Shown: positions 10,001-20,165 of the stretch, piece by piece
How positions within the stretch are numbered: the stretch's first letter is position 1
Layout: every line of letters begins with the position of its first letter
Source: Thalassospira sp.
GTDB taxonomy: Bacteria; Pseudomonadota; Alphaproteobacteria; Rhodospirillales; Thalassospiraceae
DNA: 64,000 bases
Direction of reading: 5' to 3'
Assembly (NCBI RefSeq): GCF_002709775.1
Contig: NZ_PAQR01000010.1
Span: 3,720 to 67,719, forward strand
The notes under the pieces: model-generated
The model's input: only the letters and a program-made list of their open reading frames with translations
What the model was told of the DNA's origin: nothing
Databases searched by the model: none
Position numbers and translations under genes: made by a program

Positions 10001-10325
10001 CAAGCGTGCCGTCATCATGCAGGGCAAGGGCCGTATTCAGTGCGGTCTGGCCACCCATGGTCGGCAGGATCGCGTCCGGGCGTTCCTTTTCGATGATCTT
10101 GGCAACCATCGCCGGTTTGATCGGCTCGATATAAGTCGCATCGGCCAGGTTCGGGTCGGTCATGATGGTCGCAGGGTTCGAGTTGACCAGAATGACGCGG
10201 TAGCCTTCTTCCTTCAGCGCCTTACAGGCCTGGGCACCGGAATAGTCAAACTCGCAAGCCTGACCAATAACAATCGGGCCGGCGCCGATGATGAGGATTG
10301 ATTTGATATCTGTACGTTTCGGCAT
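7083..10325 (-). CDS. carB: carbamoyl-phosphate synthase large subunit
   Basis: 1080-residue synthetase subunit that makes carbamoyl phosphate from bicarbonate, ATP and ammonia tunnelled from CarA, feeding pyrimidine and arginine synthesis. Both homologous ATP-grasp halves are present: the first opens with [20 protein letters not shown], the second with [20 protein letters not shown]. Each half has its ATP-grasp metal-binding ending ([20 protein letters not shown] and [20 protein letters not shown]). The C-terminal MGS-like allosteric domain (about 935-1080) is intact. The ATG at 10325 follows a GCGGA ribosome site; the upstream extension to 10367 is not family-like. It is 96 bp behind carA and cotranscribed with it. 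Confidence 0.97.
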   Translation of the reverse strand: MPKRTDIKSILIIGAGPIVIGQACEFDYSGAQACKALKEEGYRVILVNSNPATIMTDPNLADATYIEPIKPAMVAKIIEKERPDAILPTMGGQTALNTALALHDDGTLEKYGVEMIGAKKHVIEKAEDRQLFREAMDKIGLESARSAMVSTFEDAVKALEVTGLPAIIRPSFTLGGEGGGIAYNREEFEQIVRNGLAISPTHTVLIEESILGWKEYEMEVVRDHADNCIIICSIENVDPMGIHTGDSITVAPALTLTDKEYQIMRDASLAVLREIGVDTGGSNVQFAVNPDDGRLIVIEMNPRVSRSSALASKATGFPIAKIAAKLAVGYTLDELDNDITGVTPASFEPTIDYVVTKIPRFTFEKFPGAKPILGTAMKSVGEAMSIGGCFAESLQKGLRSMETGLTGLNEVKIEGAPDKAAIRAKLTQPIPFRILYAAQAFRHGMTLEEIQTATKFDPWYLKQLEMLVAEEEKVRANGIPADKQELLRLKKLGFSDARLAELAGKEEDAVRADRQALGLRPVYKRIDTCAAEFPSRTSYMYSMYEGDGFFEPENEAEVTDRKKVIILGGGPNRIGQGIEFDYCCVHAAYALREAGVEAIMVNCNPETVSTDYDTSDRLYFEPLTAEDVIELCQLEQSNGELLGVIVQYGGQTPLKLSAALEKAGIPILGTSPDSIDLAEDRDRFQELVNKLGMKQPANGIARSVDEAVKIAEGIGYPIVIRPSYVLGGRAMEIVHTTEDLLRYMHEAVQVSGKSPVLIDSFLLDAIEIDADAVSDGENVFVAGIMQHIEEAGIHSGDSACSLPPYSLDETMIERLKAQTVELAKALDVVGLMNVQFAIKDDEIYLIEVNPRASRTVPFVAKATGNPIAKIGARIMAGEKLGDFDIDHGPFKHIAVKEAVLPFNRFPGVDTLLGPEMRSTGEVMGLDTDFGRAFAKAQMAAGHTLPLEGKVFISVKNYDKPAAIQLARDAIALGFGVVATHGTAEVLEKEGLDVTPVNKVQEGRPHIVDMMKNGDIKLVFNTTESKQAVVDSFSIRRTALTDDIPYYTTVAGARATLRAIDNLKRGALAVRPVQEYLGDKY

Positions 10326-10421
10326 GTCGTTTTCCGCTTTTCGCAAGGGCAGGTGCGATGGCTGCACCGCCTCGTTTAAGTCCGTTAATCGCGTAATCTT
10401 GGGCGTGTCCTGATCAGGTGA

Positions 10422-11588
10422 TCAGGCTTTGGCTTCCTCGATCAGACCAACGAAACGTTTGAACAGGTAGTGGCTGTCATGCGGCCCCGGCGATGCTTCG
10501 GGGTGATACTGAACAGCGAAGACCGGCTTGTCTTTCAGGCGCAGACCGGCAAGCGATCCGTCAAACAGCGAGAAGTGGGTCGCTTCGACGTTTGCCGGCA
10601 GGCTGTCCTTGTCGACAACAAAGCCGTGGTTTTGCGATGTGATTTCAACGACGCCTGTGGTGGTGTCCTTGACCGGGTGGTTCGCACCGCGATGGCCGAC
10701 ATCCATTTTCATGGTTTTGGCCCCAAGGGCGAGCGCCATCATCTGATGACCCAGGCAAATCCCGAATACCGGTTTGCCGCTGTCGATCAGGGTTTTGATG
10801 GTCGGAACCGCATATTCACCGGTAGCTGCCGGATCGCCCGGGCCGTTTGACAGGAAGATGCCATCCGGGTTCATCGCAAGAATTTCATCAGCCGGGGTGG
10901 TGGCCGGAACAACCGAGACCTTGCAATCAAGGCTGGCCAGGTTGCGCAGAATGTTGCGCTTTACGCCGTAATCGATCGCAACGACATGGTGCTTGGCATT
11001 GCCAACCTTGCCGTATCCGCCTTCGCGGGTCCAAAGCGCTTCGTCCCAGTCGTAACCGGTTGTGCAGCTGTTGTCCTTGGCAAGGTCCATGCCTTCCAGG
11101 CCCGGCCATTCGTTGGCCTTGGCGATGAGAGCCGGGATGTCAAACGTGCCATCCGGGTTGTGGCAGATCACACCGTTCGGCGCACCCTCGTTCCGGATGC
11201 GTTTGGTCAGGCGGCGGGTATCGACACCGGCGATCCCGATCCGGCCGTGTTCGGCCAGCCATTCGTTGAAATGTTTCTGGGCACGGTAGCTTGACGGGTC
11301 AGTAATGTCCTGGCGCAGGATGCAGCCAAGGGCGACCGGTTTGGCGTTTTCGATATCTTCGTCGTTGGTGCCGACATTGCCGATATGGGGGAAGGTAAAG
11401 GTGATCATCTGACCGGCATAAGATGGGTCGGTCATGATTTCCTGATAGCCCGTGATCGAGGTGTTGAAGCAGACTTCACCAACGACCTCCCCTCGGGCCC
11501 CGACGCCGCGTCCCCAAAAAACTGAACCATCTGCGAGAACCAGGACGGCAGAAGCACCAGGTGGCGGGGTGTGCGTGGGCGCTGACAT
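10422..11588 (-). CDS. carA: carbamoyl-phosphate synthase small subunit
   Basis: 388-residue glutaminase subunit that hydrolyses glutamine and passes ammonia to CarB. The N-terminal CarA-specific domain (VLADGSVFWGRGVGARGEVV; GEVCFNTSITGYQEIMTDPS) is followed by a class I amidotransferase domain with the nucleophile in FGICLGHQMMALALG and the catalytic His/Glu in YHPEASPGPHD. ATG at 11588 has an AAAGGA ribosome site; a longer open frame to 11834 starts in the promoter region. A perfect CCTGATCA/TGATCAGG palindrome (10409-10426) overlaps the stop codon without obvious function. Confidence 0.97.
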   Translation of the reverse strand: MSAPTHTPPPGASAVLVLADGSVFWGRGVGARGEVVGEVCFNTSITGYQEIMTDPSYAGQMITFTFPHIGNVGTNDEDIENAKPVALGCILRQDITDPSSYRAQKHFNEWLAEHGRIGIAGVDTRRLTKRIRNEGAPNGVICHNPDGTFDIPALIAKANEWPGLEGMDLAKDNSCTTGYDWDEALWTREGGYGKVGNAKHHVVAIDYGVKRNILRNLASLDCKVSVVPATTPADEILAMNPDGIFLSNGPGDPAATGEYAVPTIKTLIDSGKPVFGICLGHQMMALALGAKTMKMDVGHRGANHPVKDTTTGVVEITSQNHGFVVDKDSLPANVEATHFSLFDGSLAGLRLKDKPVFAVQYHPEASPGPHDSHYLFKRFVGLIEEAKA

Positions 11589-11637
11589 TGGCAAATGTCC
11601 TTTCGATCTTTCCACGGTGAAACACGGAGTCTTTTTA

Positions 11638-11665
11638 TATATACTATTTCTGCGCAGGCCGACAA
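11638..11665 (-). promoter_or_regulatory. candidate carAB promoter
   Basis: On the minus strand, TTGTCG (11665-11660) is followed after 16 bp by TATATA (11643-11638), placing transcription start roughly 45 bp before the carA ATG. The remaining carA-yqeY gap (11666-11956) is AT-rich near 11850-11890 and should carry the divergent promoter; no attenuator hairpin was seen. Confidence 0.4.
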
Positions 11666-11956
11666 AAACGGCTGCTTTTAACCTGCATACCGGCCATGCA
11701 GACGCGCCAACTGGTTTCCAGCAAAATGAGCTGACCATGATATAAGCGTCAGCGTTGTATGCTGAAAGCGGGGCAAAGCGTGATCCCGGCAGGCAAATTG
11801 GCGGATGTCTACGGGAGTCGGCATGGCGTGTCAAGAACGCATCTAAACTTTTATTTATTCAATAAAATCAACAACTTATGCGTTAACGTTTTCTTTGCGT
11901 CAAATGCCGTTTTGCGGTATGTTCGCTCCTTTCTTCCACAGAATCAGAGATGAGCC

Positions 11957-12412
11957 ATGCTGCGATCGCAGCTTAATGACGCTTTGAAAAAGGCAGTCCT
12001 TGCTAAGGATGCCTGCTCCGTTACCACCGTGCGCCTTATCCTGGCGGCACTGAAAGAACGCGATATCGCGGCACGGGGTGAAGGCAATACCGATGGCATT
12101 TCGGATGATGAAATCATCAATCTGCTGCAGGCGATGGTCAAACAGCGCCGCGAAAGCATCGAAATGTACACCAAGGGCAACCGCCCGGAACTGGCCGAAC
12201 AGGAAGCCTCCGAGATCGAAGTGATCGAAAAGTTCCTGCCTGCCCAGTTGTCCGATGATGAAATCGAAGATGCCGTGCGCGGCACCGTTTCGGAAATCGG
12301 TGCGACTTGCCTTAAGGATATGGGCCGCACGATGGCAGCCCTGCGCGAGAAATACAGCGGCACCATGGATTTCGGCAAAGCCGGTGGTGTTGCCAAAAAA
12401 CTGTTGGGTTAA
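11957..12412 (+). CDS. YqeY / GatB-domain protein
   Basis: 151-residue GatB/YqeY-family protein. The family shares the helical tail domain of the tRNA amidotransferase subunit GatB and often sits with dnaG-rpoD, as here; its molecular role is not settled. Family-like stretches are AVLAKDACSVTTVRLILAAL, KERDIAARGEG and KFLPAQLSDDEIEDAVRGTV. The whole protein is present with normal length. A GAGATGAG-type ribosome site precedes the ATG. It is followed by a weak terminator and then dnaG. Confidence 0.88.
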   Translation: MLRSQLNDALKKAVLAKDACSVTTVRLILAALKERDIAARGEGNTDGISDDEIINLLQAMVKQRRESIEMYTKGNRPELAEQEASEIEVIEKFLPAQLSDDEIEDAVRGTVSEIGATCLKDMGRTMAALREKYSGTMDFGKAGGVAKKLLG

Positions 12413-12436
12413 TCTCAACAGCACACTGTAATTTGG

Positions 12437-12464
12437 AAGCCGGGCGTGTAAAATCGTCCGGCTT
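12437..12464 (+). terminator. weak terminator after the YqeY gene
   Basis: AAGCCGGGCG / CGTCCGGCTT imperfect stem with TTCGTC after it. The poor T-tract suggests partial readthrough to dnaG. Confidence 0.5.
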
Positions 12465-12573
12465 TCGTCGTCCCGGGGCCGGACAATAATCACATCAAAT
12501 CAGGTCGACCGGGGCAGGGACCAATCAACACAGTTGCAGCATCATGCTGTGACATTACGGGAACGGGGCACAC

Positions 12574-14472
12574 ATGAGCTTTCCCCAGTCGTTTCTGGAC
12601 GACCTGCGGGCACGGGTGGGACTGGCGGATGTCGTCGGCACATCGGTGAAGCTGATCAAACGCGGCCGGGAATATTCCGGGCTGTGCCCGTTCCATTCTG
12701 AAAAATCCCCGTCCTTTACGGTCAATGAGCAAAAAGGGTTCTATCACTGCTTTGGCTGTGGTGCGCATGGTGATGTCATCAGCTTTGTGATGAATACCCG
12801 TGGCCTGACCTTTATCGAGGCGGTCGAGGTGCTGGCCAATCAGGTCGGCATGGAAGTCCCGAAACAATCGCGCGAAGCCCAGGAACGCGAACAAAAGGCC
12901 AAGACCCTTTATGAGGTCATGGAAGCGGCCTGTGCGTTTTTCGAACGCATGTTGCGCATGCCCGAAGGCAAGGAAGGGCTTGAATACTTCCATCAGCGCG
13001 GACTGGATGACAAAACCATCAGTGAATTCCGGCTGGGCTATGCGCCGGACAATCGCGGGGCGCTCAAGGCGGCACTCAAGCGCGAAGACATTGACGAAAA
13101 ACTCATGATCGAGGCCGGGCTTCTGATCGAGCCCGAAGATAGTGGACGTCAGAGTTACGACCGGTTCCGCGGGCGCGTCATGTTCCCCATCCTTGATCGG
13201 CGCGGCCGGGTGGTGGCCTTTGGCGGGCGCGTCATGGGCGATGGCAAGCCGAAATACCTTAATAGCCCGGACACCCCGCTGTTTCACAAAGGCCGGTTGC
13301 TGTATGGCCTGCCGCAGGCGCGCGAGGCATCGCGCAATGACGCACCGATCATTGTCACCGAAGGCTATATGGATGTGATCGCCCTGCACCGTGCGGGTTA
13401 TCGCGGGGCAGTTGCCCCACTTGGCACCGCGGTGACCGAGGAGCAGATTGGCGAGCTTTGGAAAATGACCAACGAGCCGATCCTGTGCCTTGATGGTGAT
13501 GCGGCGGGTAAGCGGGCAGCGGTGCGCGCGGCCGAACGGGCCTTGCCGATCCTGCGGCCGGGCAAGTCATTGCTGTTTTCCATCCTGCCCGAGGGTGAAG
13601 ACCCCGACAGCCTGATGGCGGCCCCGGACGGGTTTGAGAGTTTCCGCAAGATCATTGATCATGCCGTGCCGCTGGCCGAGCTGGTCTGGCGCATGGATGT
13701 CGGTGCACACAAGATCGATACCCCGGAACGCCGTGCAGCGCTTGAAGCGACGATCAATCAGCGCATTTCCGTGATTGCCGATGAAGCGGTGCGGTCACAA
13801 TATAATGCGATGTTCCGTGACCGGGTCTGGAAGCTGTTCAAGGGCGATCGCGGTGGCAAGCCGGCAAACCGGTCCGGTTACGGCGGGAAATCCGGCGGTT
13901 TTCAAAATAAAAAAGCCGCATGGGGTGGCAAACGCGGAAAAAATGACCATTTCTGGGTTCCGGCCGGTAAAGCGGTTCCGGGCATGTCGCGACCACCGAT
14001 GCAAAAGAAACGCGACCTGCAGGACTCCATTCTTTTGCTGACACTAATCAATCATCCTGCCCTGCATGATGAGATTGGCGAACAGCTGGGAATCTATAGT
14101 TGTGCAGACTCCGCGCTTGACAATCTTCGTCGGGCCGTCTTAAAGCTGCTTGACGACGATCCTGGACTTGATTGCGAAACGATCAAGGCTCAATTGGAGC
14201 GCGACGGGCTGTCAGAGACAGTTTCGCGGGTGGTCAGTGCGGACGTAATTGCGCACGCCGCTTTCGCCAAGCCCGAAACGCCGCTCGAACGGGCCCTGAC
14301 GGGTTGGAAACAGGTTTTTTCCATGGCTGTAAGCTCCCTGGAGGACGAAGAGGCAAAATACGCCGTCCGACAGTTGGCAGCAGATACCAGCGAGGAAGAA
14401 TGGGAAAGGTTTTCTCACAGACGAGAGGATCTCGCCCGACGCCGGGAGAAAGTGTTTAAGCTCGACGACTGA
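12574..14472 (+). CDS. dnaG: DNA primase
   Basis: 632-residue replicative primase that lays RNA primers at the fork. The CHC2 zinc finger uses C38, H41, C59 and C62 (CPFHSEKSPSF, YHCFGCGAHGD). The catalytic core continues with the TOPRIM domain near residues 260-340, where EGYMD supplies the metal-binding glutamate and CLDGDAAGKRA the acidic pair. A Gly/Lys-rich linker (about 430-470) leads to the C-terminal DnaB-binding helical domain. The length is normal. Part of the classical macromolecular-synthesis arrangement with rpoD 116 bp downstream. Confidence 0.97.
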   Translation: MSFPQSFLDDLRARVGLADVVGTSVKLIKRGREYSGLCPFHSEKSPSFTVNEQKGFYHCFGCGAHGDVISFVMNTRGLTFIEAVEVLANQVGMEVPKQSREAQEREQKAKTLYEVMEAACAFFERMLRMPEGKEGLEYFHQRGLDDKTISEFRLGYAPDNRGALKAALKREDIDEKLMIEAGLLIEPEDSGRQSYDRFRGRVMFPILDRRGRVVAFGGRVMGDGKPKYLNSPDTPLFHKGRLLYGLPQAREASRNDAPIIVTEGYMDVIALHRAGYRGAVAPLGTAVTEEQIGELWKMTNEPILCLDGDAAGKRAAVRAAERALPILRPGKSLLFSILPEGEDPDSLMAAPDGFESFRKIIDHAVPLAELVWRMDVGAHKIDTPERRAALEATINQRISVIADEAVRSQYNAMFRDRVWKLFKGDRGGKPANRSGYGGKSGGFQNKKAAWGGKRGKNDHFWVPAGKAVPGMSRPPMQKKRDLQDSILLLTLINHPALHDEIGEQLGIYSCADSALDNLRRAVLKLLDDDPGLDCETIKAQLERDGLSETVSRVVSADVIAHAAFAKPETPLERALTGWKQVFSMAVSSLEDEEAKYAVRQLAADTSEEEWERFSHRREDLARRREKVFKLDD

Positions 14473-14588
14473 TCATTGATCGCGTGTGTGGTCTGGATCA
14501 GCGATCGGGCTATTTGTGATTTGCGCTGAGAGACACGGCGCTTGGGACAACAACGGTACGAACGTACCCAGCGGGAAACGGGGAATAG

Positions 14589-16658
<2,070 letters not shown>

Positions 16659-16711
16659 GAAATCACATGCGGTTCGGGCTTGACCTTGCCCGGAAAATCG
16701 CTAGTTTTCGG

Positions 16712-16737
16712 GACCGCACCGGACCACCGGTGCGGTC
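16712..16737 (+). terminator. terminator of rpoD
   Basis: GACCGCACCGG / CCGGTGCGGTC 11-bp stem, ACCA loop, followed by TTTTCTTT: a strong rho-independent terminator. Confidence 0.9.
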
Positions 16738-16764
16738 TTTTCTTTACCCGGACTTTTGTCTTGG

Positions 16765-16841
16765 GGGCCCGTAGCTCAATTGGTTAGAGCCGACCGCTCA
16801 TAACGGTCTGGTTGGGGGTTCAAGTCCCTCCGGGCCTACCA
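16765..16841 (+). tRNA. tRNA with CAU anticodon, probably tRNA-Ile2
   Basis: A 77-nt cloverleaf with encoded CCA. Acceptor GGGCCCG pairs with CGGGCCT (first pair G-U); anticodon stem GACCG/CGGTC encloses CTCATAA, so the anticodon is CAT (16799-16801). CAU tRNAs may be Met or the lysidine-modified Ile2. The C4-G69, C5-G68 and C6-G67 pairs seen here are determinants used by TilS, favouring Ile2. The prophage is integrated in its 3' end and its attL core regenerates the gene's last 16 bases, so the tRNA stays functional. Confidence 0.93.
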
Positions 16842-16844
16842 CTT
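16826..16844. repeat. attL core
   Basis: The 19-bp sequence CCCTCCGGGCCTACCACTT, comprising the end of the T arm, the acceptor strand and the CCA of the tRNA plus three bases. It is identical to 59038-59056. Bases before and after differ between the two sites. Confidence 0.93.
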
Positions 16845-16884
16845 CTAAAAAATATTTATTAAAATCAAGTGCTTAAGTGGTGAT

Positions 16885-16914
16885 GTGTACTGCGGAAAAT
16901 GGGGCGCAGTACAC
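16885..16914. repeat. candidate integrase arm sites at the left end
   Basis: GTGTACTGCG (16885-16894) and its inverse CGCAGTACAC (16905-16914) form a perfect 10-bp inverted repeat between attL and the integrase gene. GCGCAGTACAC (16904-16914) recurs exactly at 58931-58941 near attR. Repeated oligomers flanking both ends are what arm-type integrase sites look like. The left pair could also act as a hairpin at the end of the int transcript. Confidence 0.5.
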
Positions 16915-16924
16915 TTTGGTGGTT

Positions 16925-18013
16925 TCACCAGTCCAGACCGGCCAGTTTGTCCATGGCGTTTTCGGCGTGCTGGCGGCGGTTGAATGACTTGGTGTAGATG
17001 TCCGATGTTTTTGAATCGCTGTGCCCTTGCACCGACATGACATCATGCACCGAACAGCCCATTTCAATCATCATCGTGCCGGATCCTTTGCGGATGCCGT
17101 GGCTGGACAGGTGGGGCAGGCCCGCCTCATCGCACCATTTGCGCATGCGGTTGCGCAGTCCTTCGGGGCTTGCGAACGGTTGGCCGTATTCGGTCAGCAG
17201 ATAGGTTTCGCCCACCACGGTTTGCGATCGGAGCGCCTTCATCAAGGGCGGCAGGATCGGGATATCGACAAAGGTTGATCCCTTTTTGACCGGTTGCCAG
17301 CCGATCCATGTGCGGCCCTTGTATTCAAACTCGTTCTTGCGTCCGAGCCTATAGGCATCGCTGATGCGGCACGATGTAAACATGAACAGCGTTACCGCCA
17401 AATAGGCCATCGTGCCAGGCGGGTGCCTGTCGCGGAACTGGTAAAGGTCATCGACCGTCCAGGGGATCGCGCCCTTGCCCTTTGGCCGGGGTGGGGAAAT
17501 GTTGATCGCCGGGTTGGTCTGGGTGATGCCGGTTTCAAAGGACCATTTGTACATTGCCCGGATCGCCTTGACCATGTTGGCCGCAGCGCCCGGCGTCTTT
17601 GCCATCTGGTTGCGCGCGCGTGTGATGAAATGGGTTGGCATCTCCATTTCGAAATCACCGAACCGGTCGCCCTCCTCTGTCACCATATCGCACATGCGCA
17701 TAAGCAATCCCTTGCGCTGCTTGTGCGTCTTGTCGGATGCCTCCACCGCATCGACCATCGCCTGCAGGTGATCCAGATATTTGACCCGAAGCCAATCCAG
17801 CGATGACCGCATAACCCTGTCTTCCGGATTGCCCTGTGGCATCGCCTTGATGCCGGCGCGGGCGGCGCGATACAGTTCCATGAATTCCGGATGGTCGGGA
17901 TTGACCGGCAGCGTGATCTTGCGGCGCGCATCGCCCTCGACCCGGACGCGCCAGGAAGGCGTTCCCGATCGATTGCGTTCAACGCACAGTCCCGGTAAAT
18001 CAAGCTTCGCCAT
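16925..18013 (-). CDS. phage tyrosine-recombinase integrase
   Basis: 362-residue site-specific recombinase that integrates and excises the prophage at the tRNA. Catalytic residues are visible: R216 (SCRISDAYRLG), a lysine in the beta-hairpin (PVKKGSTF), H305-x-x-R308 (SHGIRKGSG), H331 (GHSDSKTS) and Y340 (DIYTKSF). An N-terminal arm-binding and SAM-like domain occupies about 1-170. ATG at 18013 follows an AAGGCGGG ribosome site and overlaps the end of the upstream 66-residue gene by 14 bp, implying translational coupling. It points toward attL, 80 bp away. Confidence 0.93.
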   Translation of the reverse strand: MAKLDLPGLCVERNRSGTPSWRVRVEGDARRKITLPVNPDHPEFMELYRAARAGIKAMPQGNPEDRVMRSSLDWLRVKYLDHLQAMVDAVEASDKTHKQRKGLLMRMCDMVTEEGDRFGDFEMEMPTHFITRARNQMAKTPGAAANMVKAIRAMYKWSFETGITQTNPAINISPPRPKGKGAIPWTVDDLYQFRDRHPPGTMAYLAVTLFMFTSCRISDAYRLGRKNEFEYKGRTWIGWQPVKKGSTFVDIPILPPLMKALRSQTVVGETYLLTEYGQPFASPEGLRNRMRKWCDEAGLPHLSSHGIRKGSGTMMIEMGCSVHDVMSVQGHSDSKTSDIYTKSFNRRQHAENAMDKLAGLDW

Positions 18014-18200
18014 TTCCCGCCTTCGGCCATTTCTTCGGTTTAGCAAGATTGTCATTTACGACGGGCCGGTCAACCTTGTTGTAAATCAGGCGCACACCAT
18101 CAGCGGTCACCACGATCTCGCAGACATCAAGGCCGCACGCATTGGCGGCCTTGATGATGCGGGTGACCTCTGCCTGTGTAACAGCGGCCTTTTTTGCCAT
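18000..18200 (-). CDS. small protein in excisionase position
   Basis: 66 residues (MAKKAAVTQAEVTRIIKAAN at the start) with a helix resembling a short DNA-binding region, then a VVTADGVRLIYN strand pair. Proteins of this size and type commonly sit directly upstream of integrase genes in alphaproteobacterial prophages and are presumed recombination-directionality or DNA-binding factors. Overlaps int; ends where int begins. Function is inferred from position only. Confidence 0.65.
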   Translation of the reverse strand: MAKKAAVTQAEVTRIIKAANACGLDVCEIVVTADGVRLIYNKVDRPVVNDNLAKPKKWPKAGNGEA

Positions 18201-18202
18201 CC

Positions 18203-19012
18203 TTATCCCTCCTCGATCACGGTGCCGATGACCACGACGACGGGGCGGACAAGGTCGCGCGGGTCGGTTGGTCTGGCAAGAAAGCAGCGGTCGAACCAGT
18301 TTGGTGCGGGCGGGGTGCTTTCGATGGCAAAGCGGGCCGGGCCGGTGTCATCGGCAACCGCAATGGCGATCACTTCGCTGCCCGGTTTCGGGCGGGCGTC
18401 GGTGATGTCCGTCAGGACCATGCGGCCCTCAATGCAAAAAAGCGCCTGACCATCGTCAAGTTTTGGCAAGCCGGGATCATTGGACGGCAGCAACGTGGTC
18501 GGTTCAATCGCATAGTCCGATAACGGGCGAATATGGCCCGCCAGCCGATCGGCCCGGATCTGGGCGACCAGCGCATCACGCACCGCGCCAAAGCGGGTCT
18601 GCAATATCTGGCTGGCGCGTGAATTGATGTCGCGCATTTCGCCCCGCGTCGGGGTCCATCGGGGCAGGCGGGTTGGCAAGCTGCCGCGCCGCCATGCCAG
18701 AAACACCATGATCAGTTCGCGCCGGACCTCTGCCGCCCGATCGGTGCGGGCAAAGGTGCAGACCAATAAAGCCTGCGCTTCATTCAGCCAGTATTCCTCA
18801 AAATCCTGACCCCGCGACTTGCGCCACCGTGGCGCGAGTGGGCCAAAGCCCTCAAGTTCGGCCCGGTTGCGATCGATCAGCTTGCGGATGTCACGCGGTC
18901 GACTGAGCCCTAGGCGTTCGCCAAGGCGTTCGTCCTGAATTCGGGGCTCTTTGGTGTCTGTGGAATCAAGATCGGCTGCGGACAGAGTCCGGCTGTTGGT
19001 TGGTACGCTCAT
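18203..19012 (-). CDS. phage antirepressor-like protein A
   Basis: 269 residues. The N-terminal half (DERLGERLGLSRPRDIRKLI; LNEAQALLVCTFARTDRAAE) resembles antirepressor/Bro-type domains of phage regulators. The C-terminal half (LDDGQALFCIEGRMVLTDIT) is clearly related to that of antirepressor-like protein B at 32760 (LVDGHAVFRLGNRMVIVDTN), so the two are paralogues. ATG at 19012 has a near-perfect AAGGAGGT site; the longer frame to 19357 runs through the leader RNA. The ATG overlaps the stop of the small upstream frame (ATGA), and the ribosome site is complementary to the C4-like RNA upstream. Probably antagonises the phage repressor. Confidence 0.7.
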   Translation of the reverse strand: MSVPTNSRTLSAADLDSTDTKEPRIQDERLGERLGLSRPRDIRKLIDRNRAELEGFGPLAPRWRKSRGQDFEEYWLNEAQALLVCTFARTDRAAEVRRELIMVFLAWRRGSLPTRLPRWTPTRGEMRDINSRASQILQTRFGAVRDALVAQIRADRLAGHIRPLSDYAIEPTTLLPSNDPGLPKLDDGQALFCIEGRMVLTDITDARPKPGSEVIAIAVADDTGPARFAIESTPPAPNWFDRCFLARPTDPRDLVRPVVVVIGTVIEEG

Positions 19013-19203
19013 GGCGACCTCCTTGTGTGAACGGTTTTTCCGATCACTGAGAGGCCAATCTCTGGTGATCGGACGTACAGGGTTGGCCTTACCGCCACAA
19101 GGAACGGCGCACCCGAAGGTGCCCCCATACGCCCGACCATAAGAAAACCGCGCAGCAACAGGTTGGGCGCGGTTCGAGCGCCTTGTGACAGACGGGAGAC
19201 CAA
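19009..19203 (-). CDS. ash/Icd-like small open frame in the antirepressor leader
   Basis: 64-residue frame with a core MVGRMGAPSGAPFLVAVRP, then VRSPEIGLSV. This pattern recalls the small ash/Icd-like peptides predicted in leaders of many temperate phages (in P1 the order is c4, icd, ant). It ends in a 4-bp ATGA overlap with the antirepressor gene. Most of its coding sequence coincides with the C4-like RNA, so the protein-like pattern may reflect RNA conservation. Whether a peptide is made is uncertain. Confidence 0.4.
   Translation of the reverse strand: MVSRLSQGARTAPNLLLRGFLMVGRMGAPSGAPFLVAVRPTLYVRSPEIGLSVIGKTVHTRRSP
19050..19176 (-). ncRNA. C4-type antisense RNA, copy A
   Basis: On the minus strand: a hairpin AACCGCGC/GCGCGGTT (19174-19146) followed by TTCTT, then a multibranched element with a GGCACC-TTCG-GGTGCG hairpin and an outer GGTCGG/CCGATC stem. 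CCTTGTG (19102-19096) is exactly complementary to CACAAGG (19027-19021), the antirepressor ribosome site. A second pair, GGCCAA against TTGGCC, lies just beside it. This is the design of P1/P7 C4 RNA, which blocks antirepressor translation. Identified by architecture; no covariance model was run. Confidence 0.65.
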
Positions 19204-19269
19204 TCCCGGTCATGGATGCGTCCATGACAGCCGGGATGCTACGCCCATCTTTCTGCGCGGTCAAGTGTG

Positions 19270-19866
19270 TCATGCCGCCGTGTCCTTTCGGTTGGCGGTC
19301 TTGGCTGCAATCAGGGCAGCGGCGGTGACGGTGGTCCGGTATTTGCCGGGATTCCATGCCAAGACGGGCTTGGTTTGTTGGATGATATCATTCACCTTTG
19401 CGACGGCTTCTGCCAGTTCTGGGGCTATGTCGCTCAGATATAGATCCTCGGGCAGTCGATCGACCAAGATATCGTCAAAGTCAACCATCTTCAGGATGTC
19501 GGGTTCGCAGATCGCCAGACGCATTTCACCGGGCAACACATTATGCTCAAGCGCGAAATCGATAAGTTCCTGTTCATCGAAGAAATACCGTTCGTGGCTG
19601 TAGCTAAAGAGCCGTTCGCCATCCCATGCCTTAAAAGGCTTGGCGTTGTATCGCTCTATCACGTGTTTGTCGCGGCATGTTTCGCAGCACGTCCAGCTTT
19701 TTTCGTGTTCGTGTTTGCCGCATTCCCGGCAAAGAATGTGCGTGCATCCAGCCCAGCGGGCCAAATGCTCGTTATCGCCATAGAAACGGCCATCAGCACT
19801 AACCCAGCCGGTGACCTCTTTGCGTTCGGCAGCTTCGGGGCTGCTGTAAAGAATTTTCTCGTTCAT
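19270..19866 (-). CDS. unknown phage protein with zinc-ribbon-like cysteines
   Basis: 198 residues. Cysteines at CTHILCRECGKHEHEKS and WTCCETCRDKH (about 41-64) look like a metal-binding knuckle; the remainder is acidic and helical, then Ala/Thr-rich. Its ATG overlaps the stop of the upstream gene (ATGA at 19866-19863). It is the last gene of the coupled leftward run before the C4-like RNA. No family recognised. Confidence 0.6.
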   Translation of the reverse strand: MNEKILYSSPEAAERKEVTGWVSADGRFYGDNEHLARWAGCTHILCRECGKHEHEKSWTCCETCRDKHVIERYNAKPFKAWDGERLFSYSHERYFFDEQELIDFALEHNVLPGEMRLAICEPDILKMVDFDDILVDRLPEDLYLSDIAPELAEAVAKVNDIIQQTKPVLAWNPGKYRTTVTAAALIAAKTANRKDTAA

Positions 19867-20165
19867 GCCGCTGATCCTTCCTGTTTGCTTTCGTCGCCTT
19901 CGGTGTCGTTGGCGGCGGTGACGTGGGGCGGGTATCCGGCGCTGGTCAGGGCGGCGTTGGCCTGATCAATCAGGTGACGAAACCAGTTCGGATCGGCGCA
20001 TTGGTAAACTGCCCCGCCAATCTCAATCGTTATGGACGTGCGGCCCGCCATTTTTGAATCGTCGCTGTGGCGGTAGCTGCCACCCTTGATCCATTCCGGC
20101 GGTTTCGCGTAGGCACCGACGTCGATGTTTGCGGCAACCGGGCTTTTAAAGGTTGGCTTGCTCAT
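19863..20165 (-). CDS. unknown small phage protein
   Basis: 100 residues (MSKPTFKSPVAANIDVGAYA). No motif recognised; a mixed polar protein without membrane segments. Start chosen at ATG 20165, in ATGA overlap with the previous gene; the longer frame to 20294 is Arg-rich shadow sequence. Confidence 0.6.
   Translation of the reverse strand: MSKPTFKSPVAANIDVGAYAKPPEWIKGGSYRHSDDSKMAGRTSITIEIGGAVYQCADPNWFRHLIDQANAALTSAGYPPHVTAANDTEGDESKQEGSAA

Noticed and set aside
8568-10301. 577-codon open frame antisense to carB
   Set aside because: Coding bias of carB generates it; contains no recognisable protein.
10409-10426. Perfect palindrome overlapping the carA stop codon as a regulator site
   Set aside because: Located between cotranscribed genes, not at a promoter, and not repeated elsewhere that I noticed.
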